Positions 8,462 to 16,295 of a DNA stretch of 64,000 nt are shown here, in pieces. Under the pieces are notes generated by a model, which worked only from the letters and a program-made list of their open reading frames with translations, was not told where the DNA came from and did not search any database. This DNA comes from a virus. A program made the translations under genes and the position numbers. The stretch spans positions 1-64,000 of the IMG/VR virus record IMGVR_UViG_3300037540_000302, one strand, 5' to 3'. Position 1 is the stretch's first letter. The number at the start of each line of letters is the position of its first letter.

Positions 8462-9997
8462 TCAAAAGCTCATCTTTTCATATAGTTCGCTTTTATATAT
8501 TTCGGCTGGTTTAGATGATTTTTTTTGGATGGGATTGATGTAATGTAAAACAAAATAACGCGTTTCATCCTGAGTGTGATTATTTTTATCAATAGGTTTT
8601 CCCTTTTTATTTAACTTATAGCTAAAATATTCCCGTCGGCTTGCCTTGCAGTGTTTTGCTATATAAAACATTGGCCTGCCTATAACGGGCGATAATGCAC
8701 CTTTTACTTTTTCGATGCCAACATCAATTGTATTATCGGCGGCAATCATGCGAATGCCTTCGGGCTTTGCCTCTTCCCATTCTTTCCGCAAATCAGAGCG
8801 TGATGGATCATAAACGCATTCTTTAATATAATTCCACCATGCACGCTTTTTACATATTTCTATAACTTTTGGATTTGATGTATTTTCTTCAAATATTTCA
8901 TCAACTCTTGCCCATGCGTTAAGAGCAGTATTTCTGAAATCTTGCCATACTCCTATAGAAAATGCATCAGTACCGCCCCAATCTATAGAAAGATAAACCA
9001 TTCTGTCGGGGCTAAAATGTACATCAATGAAATGATGCTCTTGAATTTCATGACCATATACTAAATCGGGATGGCCGATTTTATTACAAAACCATTCCGT
9101 TTCTATACTAAAAAGTGATAGAGTTTGTAGCTTTGTCAAGAAATCTTTTATTGTATAATATCCTGTGGCTTCTTTCATTTGCTTACCGGGGCAATATGGA
9201 GATAGTGGACAGGTGCTGCAAGAGTAATCTGTGCAGGCTTCGAGGCATTCCCAAATACACCAACGATATATCCGGGCATCTGGATTTTTTGAAGCACGCT
9301 CAAGCTGTTCATCCATATTTCCACCCATAACATGGTTAGTAGATGAAATTTGGAGGCAAGCTGGTATCCCATTTTTTGACATTGGTTGCGATAAAGCAAT
9401 TTGCAATATATTGTCATCCATTACGTCAACTTCATCAAGTGCTGTAGTGTTGGGATGTGGACCTCTGGTTGACTTTTCAGATGCAGTCAAAATGCCTATT
9501 TTGGCTCCATTTTTAAGCCTCACCTTTTCAATTAATCTTTGTCCCTTTACATATCTTTCTTCTAAATAACATCTTCCATTATTTGCTCCTATACTCCAAT
9601 AATCAGCCATTGCTTCATAAGCCCTAGAGGATTGTTCTCCACTTCCACCCAGGATAACAATATCCATAAGCTTATTCCAGAGAGATTTTAACCAATTTAT
9701 CAAAGCCAAAAAATATGTTTTACTACCGCTCCTATTAGCCCATACTATTACAACAGAATAGAAGTTCAAAAGCATATCTGATATATAATCGAATTGAGAG
9801 CAATGATCTTCATTTTCACACATGCGCTTAGTAGATACCTTTATGGGTAATATGCTGTGCTTATACCTATTGTCTGCGTTCGTAAGTCTTATTATGGATT
9901 CCCTGTCCTTTACTCCATGTTTAATATACCACATTATTGAGACAAGTCTATTTGCTTCTATTTTGGCTCTTTTGATTTCATCCTGGGTATAATCCAT
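8462..9997 (-). CDS. terL: Terminase large subunit
   Basis: At 511 residues it is the ATP-driven packaging motor and headful/cos nuclease. A degenerate Walker A, WANRSGSKT, lies at residues 86-94, Walker B TTALDEVD at 184-191, a coupling region SSTNH follows, and the RNase H-like nuclease begins with LSIDWGGTDAF near residue 330. A CTDYSCSTCPLSPYC cluster between ATPase and nuclease resembles a zinc-binding insertion seen in some terminases. It is followed by the portal and preceded by a tRNA-like gene and P63C gene. The start is ATG 5 bases after a TATCAT -10 box. Confidence 0.93.
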   Translation of the reverse strand: MDYTQDEIKRAKIEANRLVSIMWYIKHGVKDRESIIRLTNADNRYKHSILPIKVSTKRMCENEDHCSQFDYISDMLLNFYSVVIVWANRSGSKTYFLALINWLKSLWNKLMDIVILGGSGEQSSRAYEAMADYWSIGANNGRCYLEERYVKGQRLIEKVRLKNGAKIGILTASEKSTRGPHPNTTALDEVDVMDDNILQIALSQPMSKNGIPACLQISSTNHVMGGNMDEQLERASKNPDARIYRWCIWECLEACTDYSCSTCPLSPYCPGKQMKEATGYYTIKDFLTKLQTLSLFSIETEWFCNKIGHPDLVYGHEIQEHHFIDVHFSPDRMVYLSIDWGGTDAFSIGVWQDFRNTALNAWARVDEIFEENTSNPKVIEICKKRAWWNYIKECVYDPSRSDLRKEWEEAKPEGIRMIAADNTIDVGIEKVKGALSPVIGRPMFYIAKHCKASRREYFSYKLNKKGKPIDKNNHTQDETRYFVLHYINPIQKKSSKPAEIYKSELYEKMSF

Positions 9998-10002
9998 ACA
10001 AT

Positions 10003-10031
10003 ATGATAGTATGGGTTTGGGATTTTGTCAA
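10003..10031 (-). promoter_or_regulatory. terL promoter, leaderless geometry
   Basis: A perfect TTGACA (10026-10031), 17-base spacer, TATCAT (10003-10008), 5 bases, then the terL ATG at 9997. Confidence 0.75.
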
Positions 10032-10212
10032 TTATGGTTATTTTGTTGAATGTTAGATTATCTTTATTTAATGACAAATAATTTAGGGTAATGACCCATC
10101 TATAGGTAGTGAAAAAAATAAAAAACATTTGATGCAGATTTTTATTTTTAATAAATTTGTAAAAAAAAAGTTGACAAATAAAAAAAATCATGCTATTTAT
10201 TAAAAATTGAAG

Positions 10213-10281
10213 TGGAGCGGCCGGGAGTCGAACCCGGATTGTTGGATGCGAAGCCCAAATTGTTAACCGTAACACCGCCCC
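10213..10281 (-). tRNA. tRNA-like gene, possible tRNA-Arg (TCG)
   Basis: A 69-base cloverleaf can be drawn: acceptor GGGGCGG/CCGCTCC, T-arm CCGGG-TTCGACT-CCCGG, anticodon arm TTGGG-CTTCGCA-TCCAA, a 4-base variable loop and discriminator A. CCA is not encoded. The anticodon reads TCG, but base 37 would be C instead of a purine and the D-arm region (16 bases) is short, so identity and function are uncertain. A further 9 bp of perfect pairing (AATTGAAGT/ACTTCAATT) extends the acceptor stem outward. It sits between the P63C gene and terL. Confidence 0.6.
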
Positions 10282-10306
10282 ACTTCAATTTATTTTAATT
10301 TCATAA

Positions 10307-10931
10307 TCAACATATTTTCTTTTTCGGTAAAGGTCTATATTGGATATTTAGTAAATTAAATAATGCAATATAATATTCATCAGGGAATCGTTTTTGCCAT
10401 TTCATCAATTCCTTAGAAATATATTTTGATAATATTTCTTGTAAAGCAATTCTATCTCTTACTTCTTGATACCCAGTAGCCTCATCTACAAGTGCAATTA
10501 TTCCAATTGTTGCTAATCCTCTCATTAAAATTTCGGCTTTTTTAGCGGTTTCCATTTGCTTATGAGCAAGAGCGCCGTTTTCTCTTGCTTTTAGCCAAAT
10601 ATTACATATTTCTGGTAATAATTCTGCATTAATCCCTTGGGCTTCTGTCCCCTTAATTGTTTTGTAAACTATCGGTATCAAAAGCTTTTGGCGAATATCA
10701 CTATCAATAAATTGCTCTAATCTTTTTGCCGAAACATATTCCGGTAGAACAGCGCCGTTTTTGACTTTTTTTCTTTGCCAATGAGCGCCGCCACCCCTTT
10801 TCCCAAGCGCCCTTGCTACGCTTCTTTCCCTCAATATCCTCGTGCCATCTTCTAATACTGCACAGGGTATTGAGCTTTCCCCTAATTTAATATCCCACTT
10901 GACGGGTTGCCATGGGACGCTGGTTATTCAT
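10307..10931 (-). CDS. P63C-domain protein (start irregular, possible frameshift)
   Basis: The C-terminal segment LVDEATGYQEVRDRIALQEI followed by KWQKRFPDEYYIALFNL is the P63C domain, found in phage and mobile-element proteins of unknown role. The family N-terminus (IPCAVLEDGTR, RERSVARALG) is also present but lies upstream of the first in-frame ATG at 10834. The frame stays open up to a TGA at 10928-10930, and the only nearby ATG (10929-10931) is in another frame. A shift at CGT CCC A near 10914 would join the two. An indel or non-ATG start are alternatives. It lies just before the packaging genes. Confidence 0.75.
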
Positions 10932-10940
10932 TTTAATTTT

Positions 10941-11204
10941 CTAATTTATATTATTAACTTTCACTAATTTACCATCAACCATTGTTAATTCCGTAGGATA
11001 TTTTTCTTGCATTTCATTAAATGGATTTACTATTGGATTTTTAATAGCTCCATTATTCTGAATATCGGCCCATGACCAGGATTCAGCGCCAGAAACATGC
11101 AGCTTGAATTGGATTTCACCTTCTGGCAATTCGGGATGATTTGTTTCTCTTAAAATTTCTTGCACCTTATCGGCAATTTGCCTTTTTTGATTAATTGAAA
11201 ACAT
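10941..11204 (-). CDS. Hypothetical protein, 87 aa
   Basis: The sequence (FKLHVSGAESWSWADIQNN) matches no family I can name. It is soluble with no Cys. SD AAGGAG precedes the ATG. It lies between the HTH gene and P63C gene in one operon fed by the 11.72 kb promoter. Confidence 0.65.
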   Translation of the reverse strand: MFSINQKRQIADKVQEILRETNHPELPEGEIQFKLHVSGAESWSWADIQNNGAIKNPIVNPFNEMQEKYPTELTMVDGKLVKVNNIN

Positions 11205-11206
11205 AT

Positions 11207-11428
11207 TTATCTCCTTATTTTAATTTTAATTTCATCCGGGCTTATATCACGCCCTAATTTTTCAGATAAGACAAGAGCTACCATAAGCCGCTTCCCCTTG
11301 CTTACCAATCCCGTCTTATTCCATTTCGAGAGGGTTTGTCTTGTTATATCGAAGTCCTTTGCAATTACTTCAAGCTTCCTGCCTATCTCGACGTTTTGTT
11401 GATCAATATATTGCTGAATTAAGGTCAT
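11207..11428 (-). CDS. Helix-turn-helix regulator, XRE/Cro-like, 73 aa
   Basis: Residues 20-45 read as a canonical helix-turn-helix (AKDFDITRQTLSKWNKTGLV), followed by a helix with LGRDISPDEIK, the usual XRE C-terminal helix. It is likely a phage repressor or Cro-type regulator. It lies immediately upstream of the P63C/terminase region, so it may control late genes. Confidence 0.75.
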   Translation of the reverse strand: MTLIQQYIDQQNVEIGRKLEVIAKDFDITRQTLSKWNKTGLVSKGKRLMVALVLSEKLGRDISPDEIKIKIRR

Positions 11429-11436
11429 TTTATATC

Positions 11437-11712
11437 CTATTTATTTTCTTCATACCAATTAACCATTGATTTCCATTCTTGGATTTTTGCCCAAAGATAT
11501 CTTTTGTTTATTCTATCAAATTTGATATTATTAGGGCAGGAGACACACATATTGGAAGGTGCTTTATTTTCATCTCCAACAAATATATGTATACTTTTCG
11601 GCCATATACCGCCCTTTAATCTCAAATACTGAGAGCGATCTATCATCCAGTTGTTAGGATTGGATAGTAACTCTTTTGCAATATCTTGTGTTATATTCCA
11701 TATTTTATCCAT
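11437..11712 (-). CDS. Hypothetical protein, 91 aa, leaderless start
   Basis: Contains CVSCPNN and a Trp-rich C-terminal half. No family recognised. It is the first gene of a short operon (then HTH, 10941, P63C). ATG lies 5 bases from TATAAT and there is no SD. Confidence 0.7.
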   Translation of the reverse strand: MDKIWNITQDIAKELLSNPNNWMIDRSQYLRLKGGIWPKSIHIFVGDENKAPSNMCVSCPNNIKFDRINKRYLWAKIQEWKSMVNWYEENK

Positions 11713-11717
11713 ATACT

Positions 11718-11746
11718 ATTATACACCAATTCCCTTTTTTTGTCTA
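11718..11746 (-). promoter_or_regulatory. Promoter, leaderless geometry
   Basis: TAGACA (11741-11746), 17-base spacer, perfect TATAAT (11718-11723), 5 bases to ATG at 11712. Confidence 0.75.
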
Positions 11747-11773
11747 CTTTATTCTCAATTTTGTTGATTTAGG

Positions 11774-12115
11774 TTACAATTGCTTTTTAGCTATTTTCCG
11801 TAATGCAAGCAGTTCGCGCCAAATACCATCTCTAAGGTAATCAGTTCCGTGTATATTATATTCGTACTCTAATCGGTCAATATCATCCCCGCTTAACCAG
11901 TGATAATATAATTTATAAGCCACATCTAAGGCATCCCAATTTAATAACTCCACTGCAATCATCTTGATATTTTTACTATGGTTGATCTTATCGGGCCATA
12001 TAATCTTACATTCCTGCACCATTTTTTCATGTTGTTGGGATTGATAAACAATCTTATACATAGATTTTGGAATCATTGAAGCAGCAATCATTAATTTTTT
12101 AAATTTAGTAAACAT
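11774..12115 (-). CDS. Hypothetical protein, 113 aa
   Basis: A basic, helical N-terminus and an aromatic-rich centre (YKLYYHWLSGDDIDRLEYEY). No family recognised. No good SD before ATG 12115, so an internal Met could be the real start. Confidence 0.55.
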   Translation of the reverse strand: MFTKFKKLMIAASMIPKSMYKIVYQSQQHEKMVQECKIIWPDKINHSKNIKMIAVELLNWDALDVAYKLYYHWLSGDDIDRLEYEYNIHGTDYLRDGIWRELLALRKIAKKQL

Positions 12116-12138
12116 AATGTGGCTTATTTGATATAGAT

Positions 12139-12492
12139 TTAATCAATATCAAAATCCCTTTTCCCGCAGCATGGGCAATAAGCGATATCTTTATCTTTTA
12201 GCCAACTTTTATAAGTCCACCATCTTTGCGTAAACAATCGCTTAATATGTCTTTTTAAATTCCATAATAACATTTTCCATGAATGCACAGGAGTTGATTT
12301 AATTCCCGTTTCTTTTAGGAACCAGGGATCAACATTAATATAATAAGGTTTTATATTTCTTTTGAAATCTTCTATTATAAGTGATAAAGGATTGTATCCA
12401 AATGGCCTTGATTCCCAAAATTTTAAAGTCCATTTCCAATTCCAAAAGTCATCTTGACTCCAATCGCATGAATGACAATGTAAATAAGCCAT
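12139..12492 (-). CDS. Zinc-ribbon protein, 117 aa
   Basis: HCHSC at residues 5-9 and CPCC near 108-111 bracket a Trp-rich basic middle (WKMLLWNLKRHIKRLFTQRWWTY in part), giving a split zinc ribbon. Function unknown. SD GGAG precedes the ATG. Confidence 0.65.
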   Translation of the reverse strand: MAYLHCHSCDWSQDDFWNWKWTLKFWESRPFGYNPLSLIIEDFKRNIKPYYINVDPWFLKETGIKSTPVHSWKMLLWNLKRHIKRLFTQRWWTYKSWLKDKDIAYCPCCGKRDFDID

Positions 12493-12502
12493 ATATTATC
12501 TC

Positions 12503-12706
12503 CTACCCATAATAACCAATATTATTTAATATTTCTTTCTGCTTATTCCATGTATTAATATGTATATTTATCGTTCTTTTTAGATCAAGTGAGAGCAACG
12601 TAAATGTCGTATCGCAAATCTTGTCTATTTCATAGGGTATTAATCTCCCATCTTTTGATGAAAAAACTATAGTATCGCCTACTTTTGGATCATTTATTTC
12701 TTTCAT
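12503..12706 (-). CDS. Hypothetical beta-rich protein, 67 aa
   Basis: Short SH3-like pattern: GDTIVFSSKDGRLIPYEIDK then FTLLSLDLKRTI. Possibly a small barrel. No function assigned. Three bases separate it from the upstream two-TM gene. Confidence 0.6.
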   Translation of the reverse strand: MKEINDPKVGDTIVFSSKDGRLIPYEIDKICDTTFTLLSLDLKRTINIHINTWNKQKEILNNIGYYG

Positions 12707-12709
12707 AAT

Positions 12710-12922
12710 TCACTTATCCCAATTATATAATTCTTTTGCTATCCCAAAAAGACCTACAGGTGCCATAATTATTGCAAATAAGCTAGCCCATCCTAAAATT
12801 TTTTTTGCTAAATTTTCATTAAATACTGAGATTGTTATTCCAAATATCAATAATATAAAAGCAATCGTTCCTAAAATATGTAGAATAAAGCCAATTATAT
12901 CTTTGTCTTTAAAATAATACAT
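12710..12922 (-). CDS. Two-TM membrane protein, possible RiPP immunity protein
   Basis: Seventy residues with two strong membrane segments (about 8-30 and 42-62) joined by a short loop, and a charged C-terminus. Good SD AAAGGAG. It is the first gene after the RiPP precursor on the same strand. Small multi-TM proteins next to bacteriocin precursors often give self-protection, so immunity is a reasonable but unproven guess. A holin-like or housekeeping role is equally compatible with sequence alone. Confidence 0.6.
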   Translation of the reverse strand: MYYFKDKDIIGFILHILGTIAFILLIFGITISVFNENLAKKILGWASLFAIIMAPVGLFGIAKELYNWDK

Positions 12923-13035
12923 TAAGTCTCCTTTAAATCCCTCACCAGAGCTTACAGGGGCGCCGAGGGCAAGTTTTTATTGAAATCACGTAGGGTAAAC
13001 CACTAATTAGAAAAGATAGAAGGATGTAGTCGATT
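12923..13035 (-). other. GC-rich intergenic segment after RiPP gene
   Basis: This spacer is much richer in G+C than its surroundings and holds CCCTC (12941-12945 area) and GAGGG arms around a GGCGCC palindrome, so the transcript may fold between the RiPP and two-TM genes. It could be an attenuator or processing site, but no clear T-run follows. Confidence 0.4.
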
Positions 13036-13275
13036 TTACGCTGGGCATATAACGCAACTCGTGTCCCATGGCCATGTATCACACATGGCGCCGCATGTCT
13101 CGGTATCGGGAGGACATCCATATGTAGGGCAATGTGGGTTACATGTAATTGTGCACCCAGCTGGATCGCAACTAAGCCACGGATCTGTACCTCCTTTAAT
13201 TTTGCCCATTATATTACCATTCAAATTAGTAACCGTAATTTTGTTTAACTTTAATCTCTTAAATTTTGATTTCAT
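13036..13275 (-). CDS. RiPP precursor peptide, class I lanthipeptide-like
   Basis: The 79-residue peptide has an evident leader and core. Leader residues 1-29 contain KLNKITVTNLN and end in MGKIKGG, the pattern of Bacteroidota-type class I lanthipeptide leaders with a double-Gly cleavage site. Core residues 30-79 contain nine Cys (36, 41, 45, 49, 54, 61, 65, 74, 77) and ten Ser/Thr, with Pro, Trp and Gly, as expected for lanthionine or other cross-links. Base composition is clearly more GC-rich than the neighbours, suggesting acquisition. No dehydratase, cyclase, radical SAM or C39 transporter is present in the window, so maturation would depend on host enzymes. SD AAAGGAG precedes ATG. An alternative is an unmodified disulfide-rich secreted peptide. 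Confidence 0.75.
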   Translation of the reverse strand: MKSKFKRLKLNKITVTNLNGNIMGKIKGGTDPWLSCDPAGCTITCNPHCPTYGCPPDTETCGAMCDTWPWDTSCVICPA

Positions 13276-13365
13276 TTATTTTACTCCTTTAAAAATGTTT
13301 TTTTTCTTTCCCACCATAACCCCGCATCCCCCTACACATCCAGGAGATTCCCCTTAAAAATAAAT

Positions 13366-13842
13366 TTATTCATCTTCATCTTTCATCATGCCATCAATAG
13401 ATTTTTCTTCATCTCCCATCTTATCCAGGATTTTATCAAATGGAGTTTCTCTAAGTTCCACTTGCGATCTATCTGTAAATTTATGATGGTGCTTCAGCAA
13501 AAATATTGCCATTGTAGTATCTATATTTTTGTGTATCGCAAATTCCTGTAATTTCATTTCCTGTAATTTCTTTGCTTTTTTTAGATACTGTAAAAACGAC
13601 TTGAAATTATCTTTCAAATATGTTATGGCATGTGGGTATAGGTCCTTTTCAACTACAAGGAATTTCTCAAAAAATATATTGCCAGCATGATCGTCTGTCA
13701 ATTCATTTTTATTTTTAGGGTCTTGAATATATTTAGGCATTAGCCATTCTATTAAATCTTTCCCTAATTCAATAACTATTTCTTCCGTCCACTTCACGGC
13801 ATTATTATTTCCAGGCTGGCCACCTTCTTTTTTTTTATCCAT
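13366..13842 (-). CDS. Putative terminase small subunit
   Basis: The N-terminal KKEGGQPGNNNAVKW is the usual opening of phage small terminase and gp3-like packaging proteins, and the C-terminal pattern TTMAIFLLKHHHKFTDRSQVE is the family signature where a helix precedes the oligomerisation region. It would bind the packaging site and present DNA to the large subunit. It lies about 3.4 kb upstream of terL on the same strand. I start it at ATG 13840-13842, directly after the upstream stop. A longer in-frame start at 13860 overlaps the ParB-like gene. Confidence 0.7.
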   Translation of the reverse strand: MDKKKEGGQPGNNNAVKWTEEIVIELGKDLIEWLMPKYIQDPKNKNELTDDHAGNIFFEKFLVVEKDLYPHAITYLKDNFKSFLQYLKKAKKLQEMKLQEFAIHKNIDTTMAIFLLKHHHKFTDRSQVELRETPFDKILDKMGDEEKSIDGMMKDEDE

Positions 13843-13843
13843 C

Positions 13844-14365
13844 TTAAAATTCACACCCACATTTTGGACACTTATGTTTTTTGAACAGCTTTGTATTTAC
13901 ATCCTTATCTTTGAATTTCACATCCTCAAAATAGTTCTCCCTTATAGACTTCATGCCCTTATGTTTCTTTGTAAGGCTGTCAAGATTCAAATTGTGCACT
14001 GTTATTTCTTTATAGGCACCATCTTCCGTAATTTTTGTATATTTTTCTGCATATAAAAATATCAATTCCACGGCTTCTGTCATATCCTTACAACCAATCC
14101 ATTCGCCCGATAATAAATCAGGTACATCCTCCCCCAATCCTATCTGCTCATTTAAAACAGCTTGCAAGTGGCAACCATCTAAAATCCATAATGCATCAGT
14201 GCTTTTTTGCCACAATCTATATGATCGTATAACCCCATGCTGTTTCAAAGACTGTACCAATCGCTCCTTATCCTCTTTATAAAAATCTTTTAAATCATCT
14301 ACTTGTAACCACTTTGCTTTTCTCCAATCGAATAGCCCTTGCTTAATTATTCTATTTTCTATCAT
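13844..14365 (-). CDS. ParB/Srx-like domain protein
   Basis: The 173-residue protein has WLQVDDLKDFYKED, a run with LVQSLKQHGVIRSYRLW, then WILDGCHLQAVLNE, matching the ParB N-terminal nucleotide-binding fold in which the GxxR/H motif is here DGCH. A C-terminal CPKCGC adds a metal knuckle. Phage ParB-like proteins upstream of terminase are often nucleases or methylation-linked adaptors. No ParA is present, so partition is unlikely. ATG is 6 bases after a TATTAT box. Confidence 0.7.
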   Translation of the reverse strand: MIENRIIKQGLFDWRKAKWLQVDDLKDFYKEDKERLVQSLKQHGVIRSYRLWQKSTDALWILDGCHLQAVLNEQIGLGEDVPDLLSGEWIGCKDMTEAVELIFLYAEKYTKITEDGAYKEITVHNLNLDSLTKKHKGMKSIRENYFEDVKFKDKDVNTKLFKKHKCPKCGCEF

Positions 14366-14371
14366 GCCCCT

Positions 14372-14400
14372 ATAATAATATCAATCTCCTATTTTGTCAA
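14372..14400 (-). promoter_or_regulatory. Promoter of ParB-like gene, leaderless geometry
   Basis: TTGACA (14395-14400), 17-base spacer, TATTAT (14372-14377), then 6 bases (AGGGGC) to ATG at 14365. It overlaps the 3-prime end of the preceding gene and should drive small terminase and the RiPP gene too. Confidence 0.7.
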
Positions 14401-14746
14401 CTTTCTTATCTTTTGATATTCGCTTATTAAGTATAGCTTCCATTTTAATAAATTCATCTCTTGTTGATAACTGGCTTATATCAAAATCAACATTTAATTC
14501 ATCCTCTGCATGATATTCAGCGGTATCTTGCATTTGAATATCAGGCATTTTAACTATATGCCTAAATCCATCCGTAGCCTCAATAAAATGATCAACTCCA
14601 TCACAACGCCAACAGAATCCCTCTTGCCATTTCGCCGTTTCCCTTTTCTTAGCTTCTAAAAGACAGGCCTTTTCACTACCTAATTTAGCAAAATTTTCAT
14701 AAACTATAAGCCTAAACTTACACTTTCTTGCTTTTTTAAATTCCAT
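14381..14746 (-). CDS. Hypothetical protein, 121 aa
   Basis: Contains CWRCDGVDHFIEATDGF, a compact CxxC turn, and an acidic C-terminal tail. No family recognised. Its last codons form the -35 box of the next promoter. Confidence 0.65.
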   Translation of the reverse strand: MEFKKARKCKFRLIVYENFAKLGSEKACLLEAKKRETAKWQEGFCWRCDGVDHFIEATDGFRHIVKMPDIQMQDTAEYHAEDELNVDFDISQLSTRDEFIKMEAILNKRISKDKKVDKIGD

Positions 14747-14757
14747 AATTTACTCCT

Positions 14758-15060
14758 TTAATTTTTATACAAATGATATGGTTTATAATATAACATTATT
14801 CCCCATCTTTTCAGAAATTTTAATAACCACACAAAACTATCTCTTTGTACTGCGTATTCATAAGCGGTATTCATTTCACGATCAAAATATTCAGAAGTAT
14901 TGCTATTGCTATGATCTACTAATATTATGCTATCGCAGCTATTGCAAATCACAATATCTTTTTTTATTCCAGATTTCCAATTTGTCCATTTATATTGACA
15001 TATAGGACAAATCAATCTAAGCTTGTCTTTATTGAATCTTCCGATTTTAATTTTATTCAT
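14758..15060 (-). CDS. Zinc-ribbon protein, 100 aa
   Basis: CPICQYKW near residue 18 and CNSCDS near residue 38 form a classical zinc ribbon, followed by a helical aromatic tail. Possibly nucleic-acid binding. Function unknown. Confidence 0.7.
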   Translation of the reverse strand: MNKIKIGRFNKDKLRLICPICQYKWTNWKSGIKKDIVICNSCDSIILVDHSNSNTSEYFDREMNTAYEYAVQRDSFVWLLKFLKRWGIMLYYKPYHLYKN

Positions 15061-15079
15061 TTTATACTCCTTTAATTTA

Positions 15080-15274
15080 TTAATTTAATAACTTCGCCAT
15101 CCTTTTGGCTGCCCTTGAAATTCTTTTCATTTTAATAAACATTAAGAGATTTTTTAACCATAGTCTTTTTTGTGATTTCCCTATTTTATCCTTCAATAGT
15201 TTGAAATTTTCCTTTACTTTGGTATCATCTCCACCGATTATAGAAATCTTAAATCTAATCTCTTCTAATTTCAT
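15080..15274 (-). CDS. Hypothetical basic protein, 64 aa
   Basis: Highly basic C-terminal half (IKMKRISRAAKRMAKLLN), which could contact nucleic acid. No motif. ATG is two bases before the previous stop. Confidence 0.55.
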   Translation of the reverse strand: MKLEEIRFKISIIGGDDTKVKENFKLLKDKIGKSQKRLWLKNLLMFIKMKRISRAAKRMAKLLN

Positions 15275-15275
15275 T

Positions 15276-15488
15276 TTAAAACAATCCCGTCAATTTTAGA
15301 AAAAGATATGCAAGGTGAACACCAATAATAACCATAAGCTTTGGATAAGCATAATCTCTGATAATAAAATAGGATTTCCAAAATATTGATTTTATATCAG
15401 TACCTTTAACTTTTGTTAAATTGCCTATTAAAAATACTGAAAATGAAATCCCATAAACTATCCACAACAAAATTTTAAGTACTATCAT
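15276..15488 (-). CDS. Small membrane protein, 70 aa
   Basis: Start at ATG 15486-15488 after SD AAGGAGG. The longer frame lies in the upstream gene. Two hydrophobic segments (about 4-23 and 48-66) suggest two membrane passes. Function unknown. Confidence 0.65.
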   Translation of the reverse strand: MIVLKILLWIVYGISFSVFLIGNLTKVKGTDIKSIFWKSYFIIRDYAYPKLMVIIGVHLAYLFLKLTGLF

Positions 15489-15915
15489 TTTGACCTCCTT
15501 TAAAATATTCAATGAGCTTATGGCCTTTAGTTTTTGTAACAATTGGCTTTGTAATTTTTATTTCCTTCGCCATAATGGCTCCCTTATCCCAGGAAGGATC
15601 AATTGAAATTCTAAATTCCTCTGGTGTTAAATGATAAAGGGCTGCTGCGCGGGGCAAAGGAGTTTCCCCCTTTATTTCACATTCAAAAGCAAAAACATAA
15701 TCCCCAATTTCCTTTGGCATAGCATTAATTAAATTGCCTAATGTATTAAAGCATAAAGGATGATAGCCCTTTTCAGCAAGCCATTTATGAGCTTTGCAAA
15801 ATACTCCAATCTTATATTCAATACATGCTTCTTTATTGTCTGTTGGCACTCCGATTGATACATATTTGCCATCATGAGACCGACATACAGCTTTATAATA
15901 TTTTCTTCTTTTCAT
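15475..15915 (-). CDS. Hypothetical protein, 146 aa
   Basis: Opens with MKRRKYYKAVCRSHDGKYVS and has a Pro-rich centre. The pattern resembles phage proteins of the DUF7666-like group, but I am not certain. No catalytic motif. It overlaps the next gene start by 14 bases. Confidence 0.6.
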   Translation of the reverse strand: MKRRKYYKAVCRSHDGKYVSIGVPTDNKEACIEYKIGVFCKAHKWLAEKGYHPLCFNTLGNLINAMPKEIGDYVFAFECEIKGETPLPRAAALYHLTPEEFRISIDPSWDKGAIMAKEIKITKPIVTKTKGHKLIEYFKGGQNDST

Positions 15916-16295
15916 TCCTCCACCTCCCTAACCCCACTCCAATACTCTTCCAATTCTGCAATATTAACCATTTTGATTTTTGTCCTCTTGCCTCTACCAC
16001 CCCGTCGCCATAAGCGAGTTATACTTCCCTCGTTATATAAATCGTTTATTGTGCCCTGCGAGGGCTCCGTCCATTTCGCCGCCTCTCTTATGGTTGCATA
16101 TTGGGGCTTAACTATAACTATAGCATCGAAGGGTATTATTGTTTGCTCTCCCTTTTTTTCTCCCTTTATGCAAACTACACCATAAGTTATATTATCAAAT
16201 ACATATATCATGTAGAAATTTGAGTCATCCTTAATTTTAAACTCAACCCCCCTTTGTTCCTGTATCTCTTTAAATTCAATCATTTTCTTTTCCAT
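15912..16295 (-). CDS. Excisionase/MerR-like winged-helix protein
   Basis: The C-terminal 55 residues read ATIREAAKWTEPSQGTIND, then a basic wing with RRGGRGKRTKIK and IAELEEYW, the pattern of helix-turn-helix_17/excisionase folds. The N-terminal 70 residues are beta-rich and unknown. Probably a DNA-binding regulator or architectural protein. Confidence 0.7.
   Translation of the reverse strand: MEKKMIEFKEIQEQRGVEFKIKDDSNFYMIYVFDNITYGVVCIKGEKKGEQTIIPFDAIVIVKPQYATIREAAKWTEPSQGTINDLYNEGSITRLWRRGGRGKRTKIKMVNIAELEEYWSGVREVEE

Noticed and set aside
9115-9569. Plus-strand ORFs opposite terL
   Set aside because: Antisense shadows with no RBS; terL is strongly supported.
10171-10199. TTGACA on the plus strand near the tRNA-like gene
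   Set aside because: The -10 candidate is weak (TATTTA) and it would transcribe antisense to the tRNA-like gene.
13844-14365. Plasmid-type partition system from the ParB-like gene
   Set aside because: No ParA or parS-like repeats; the domain alone is common in phage proteins of other function.
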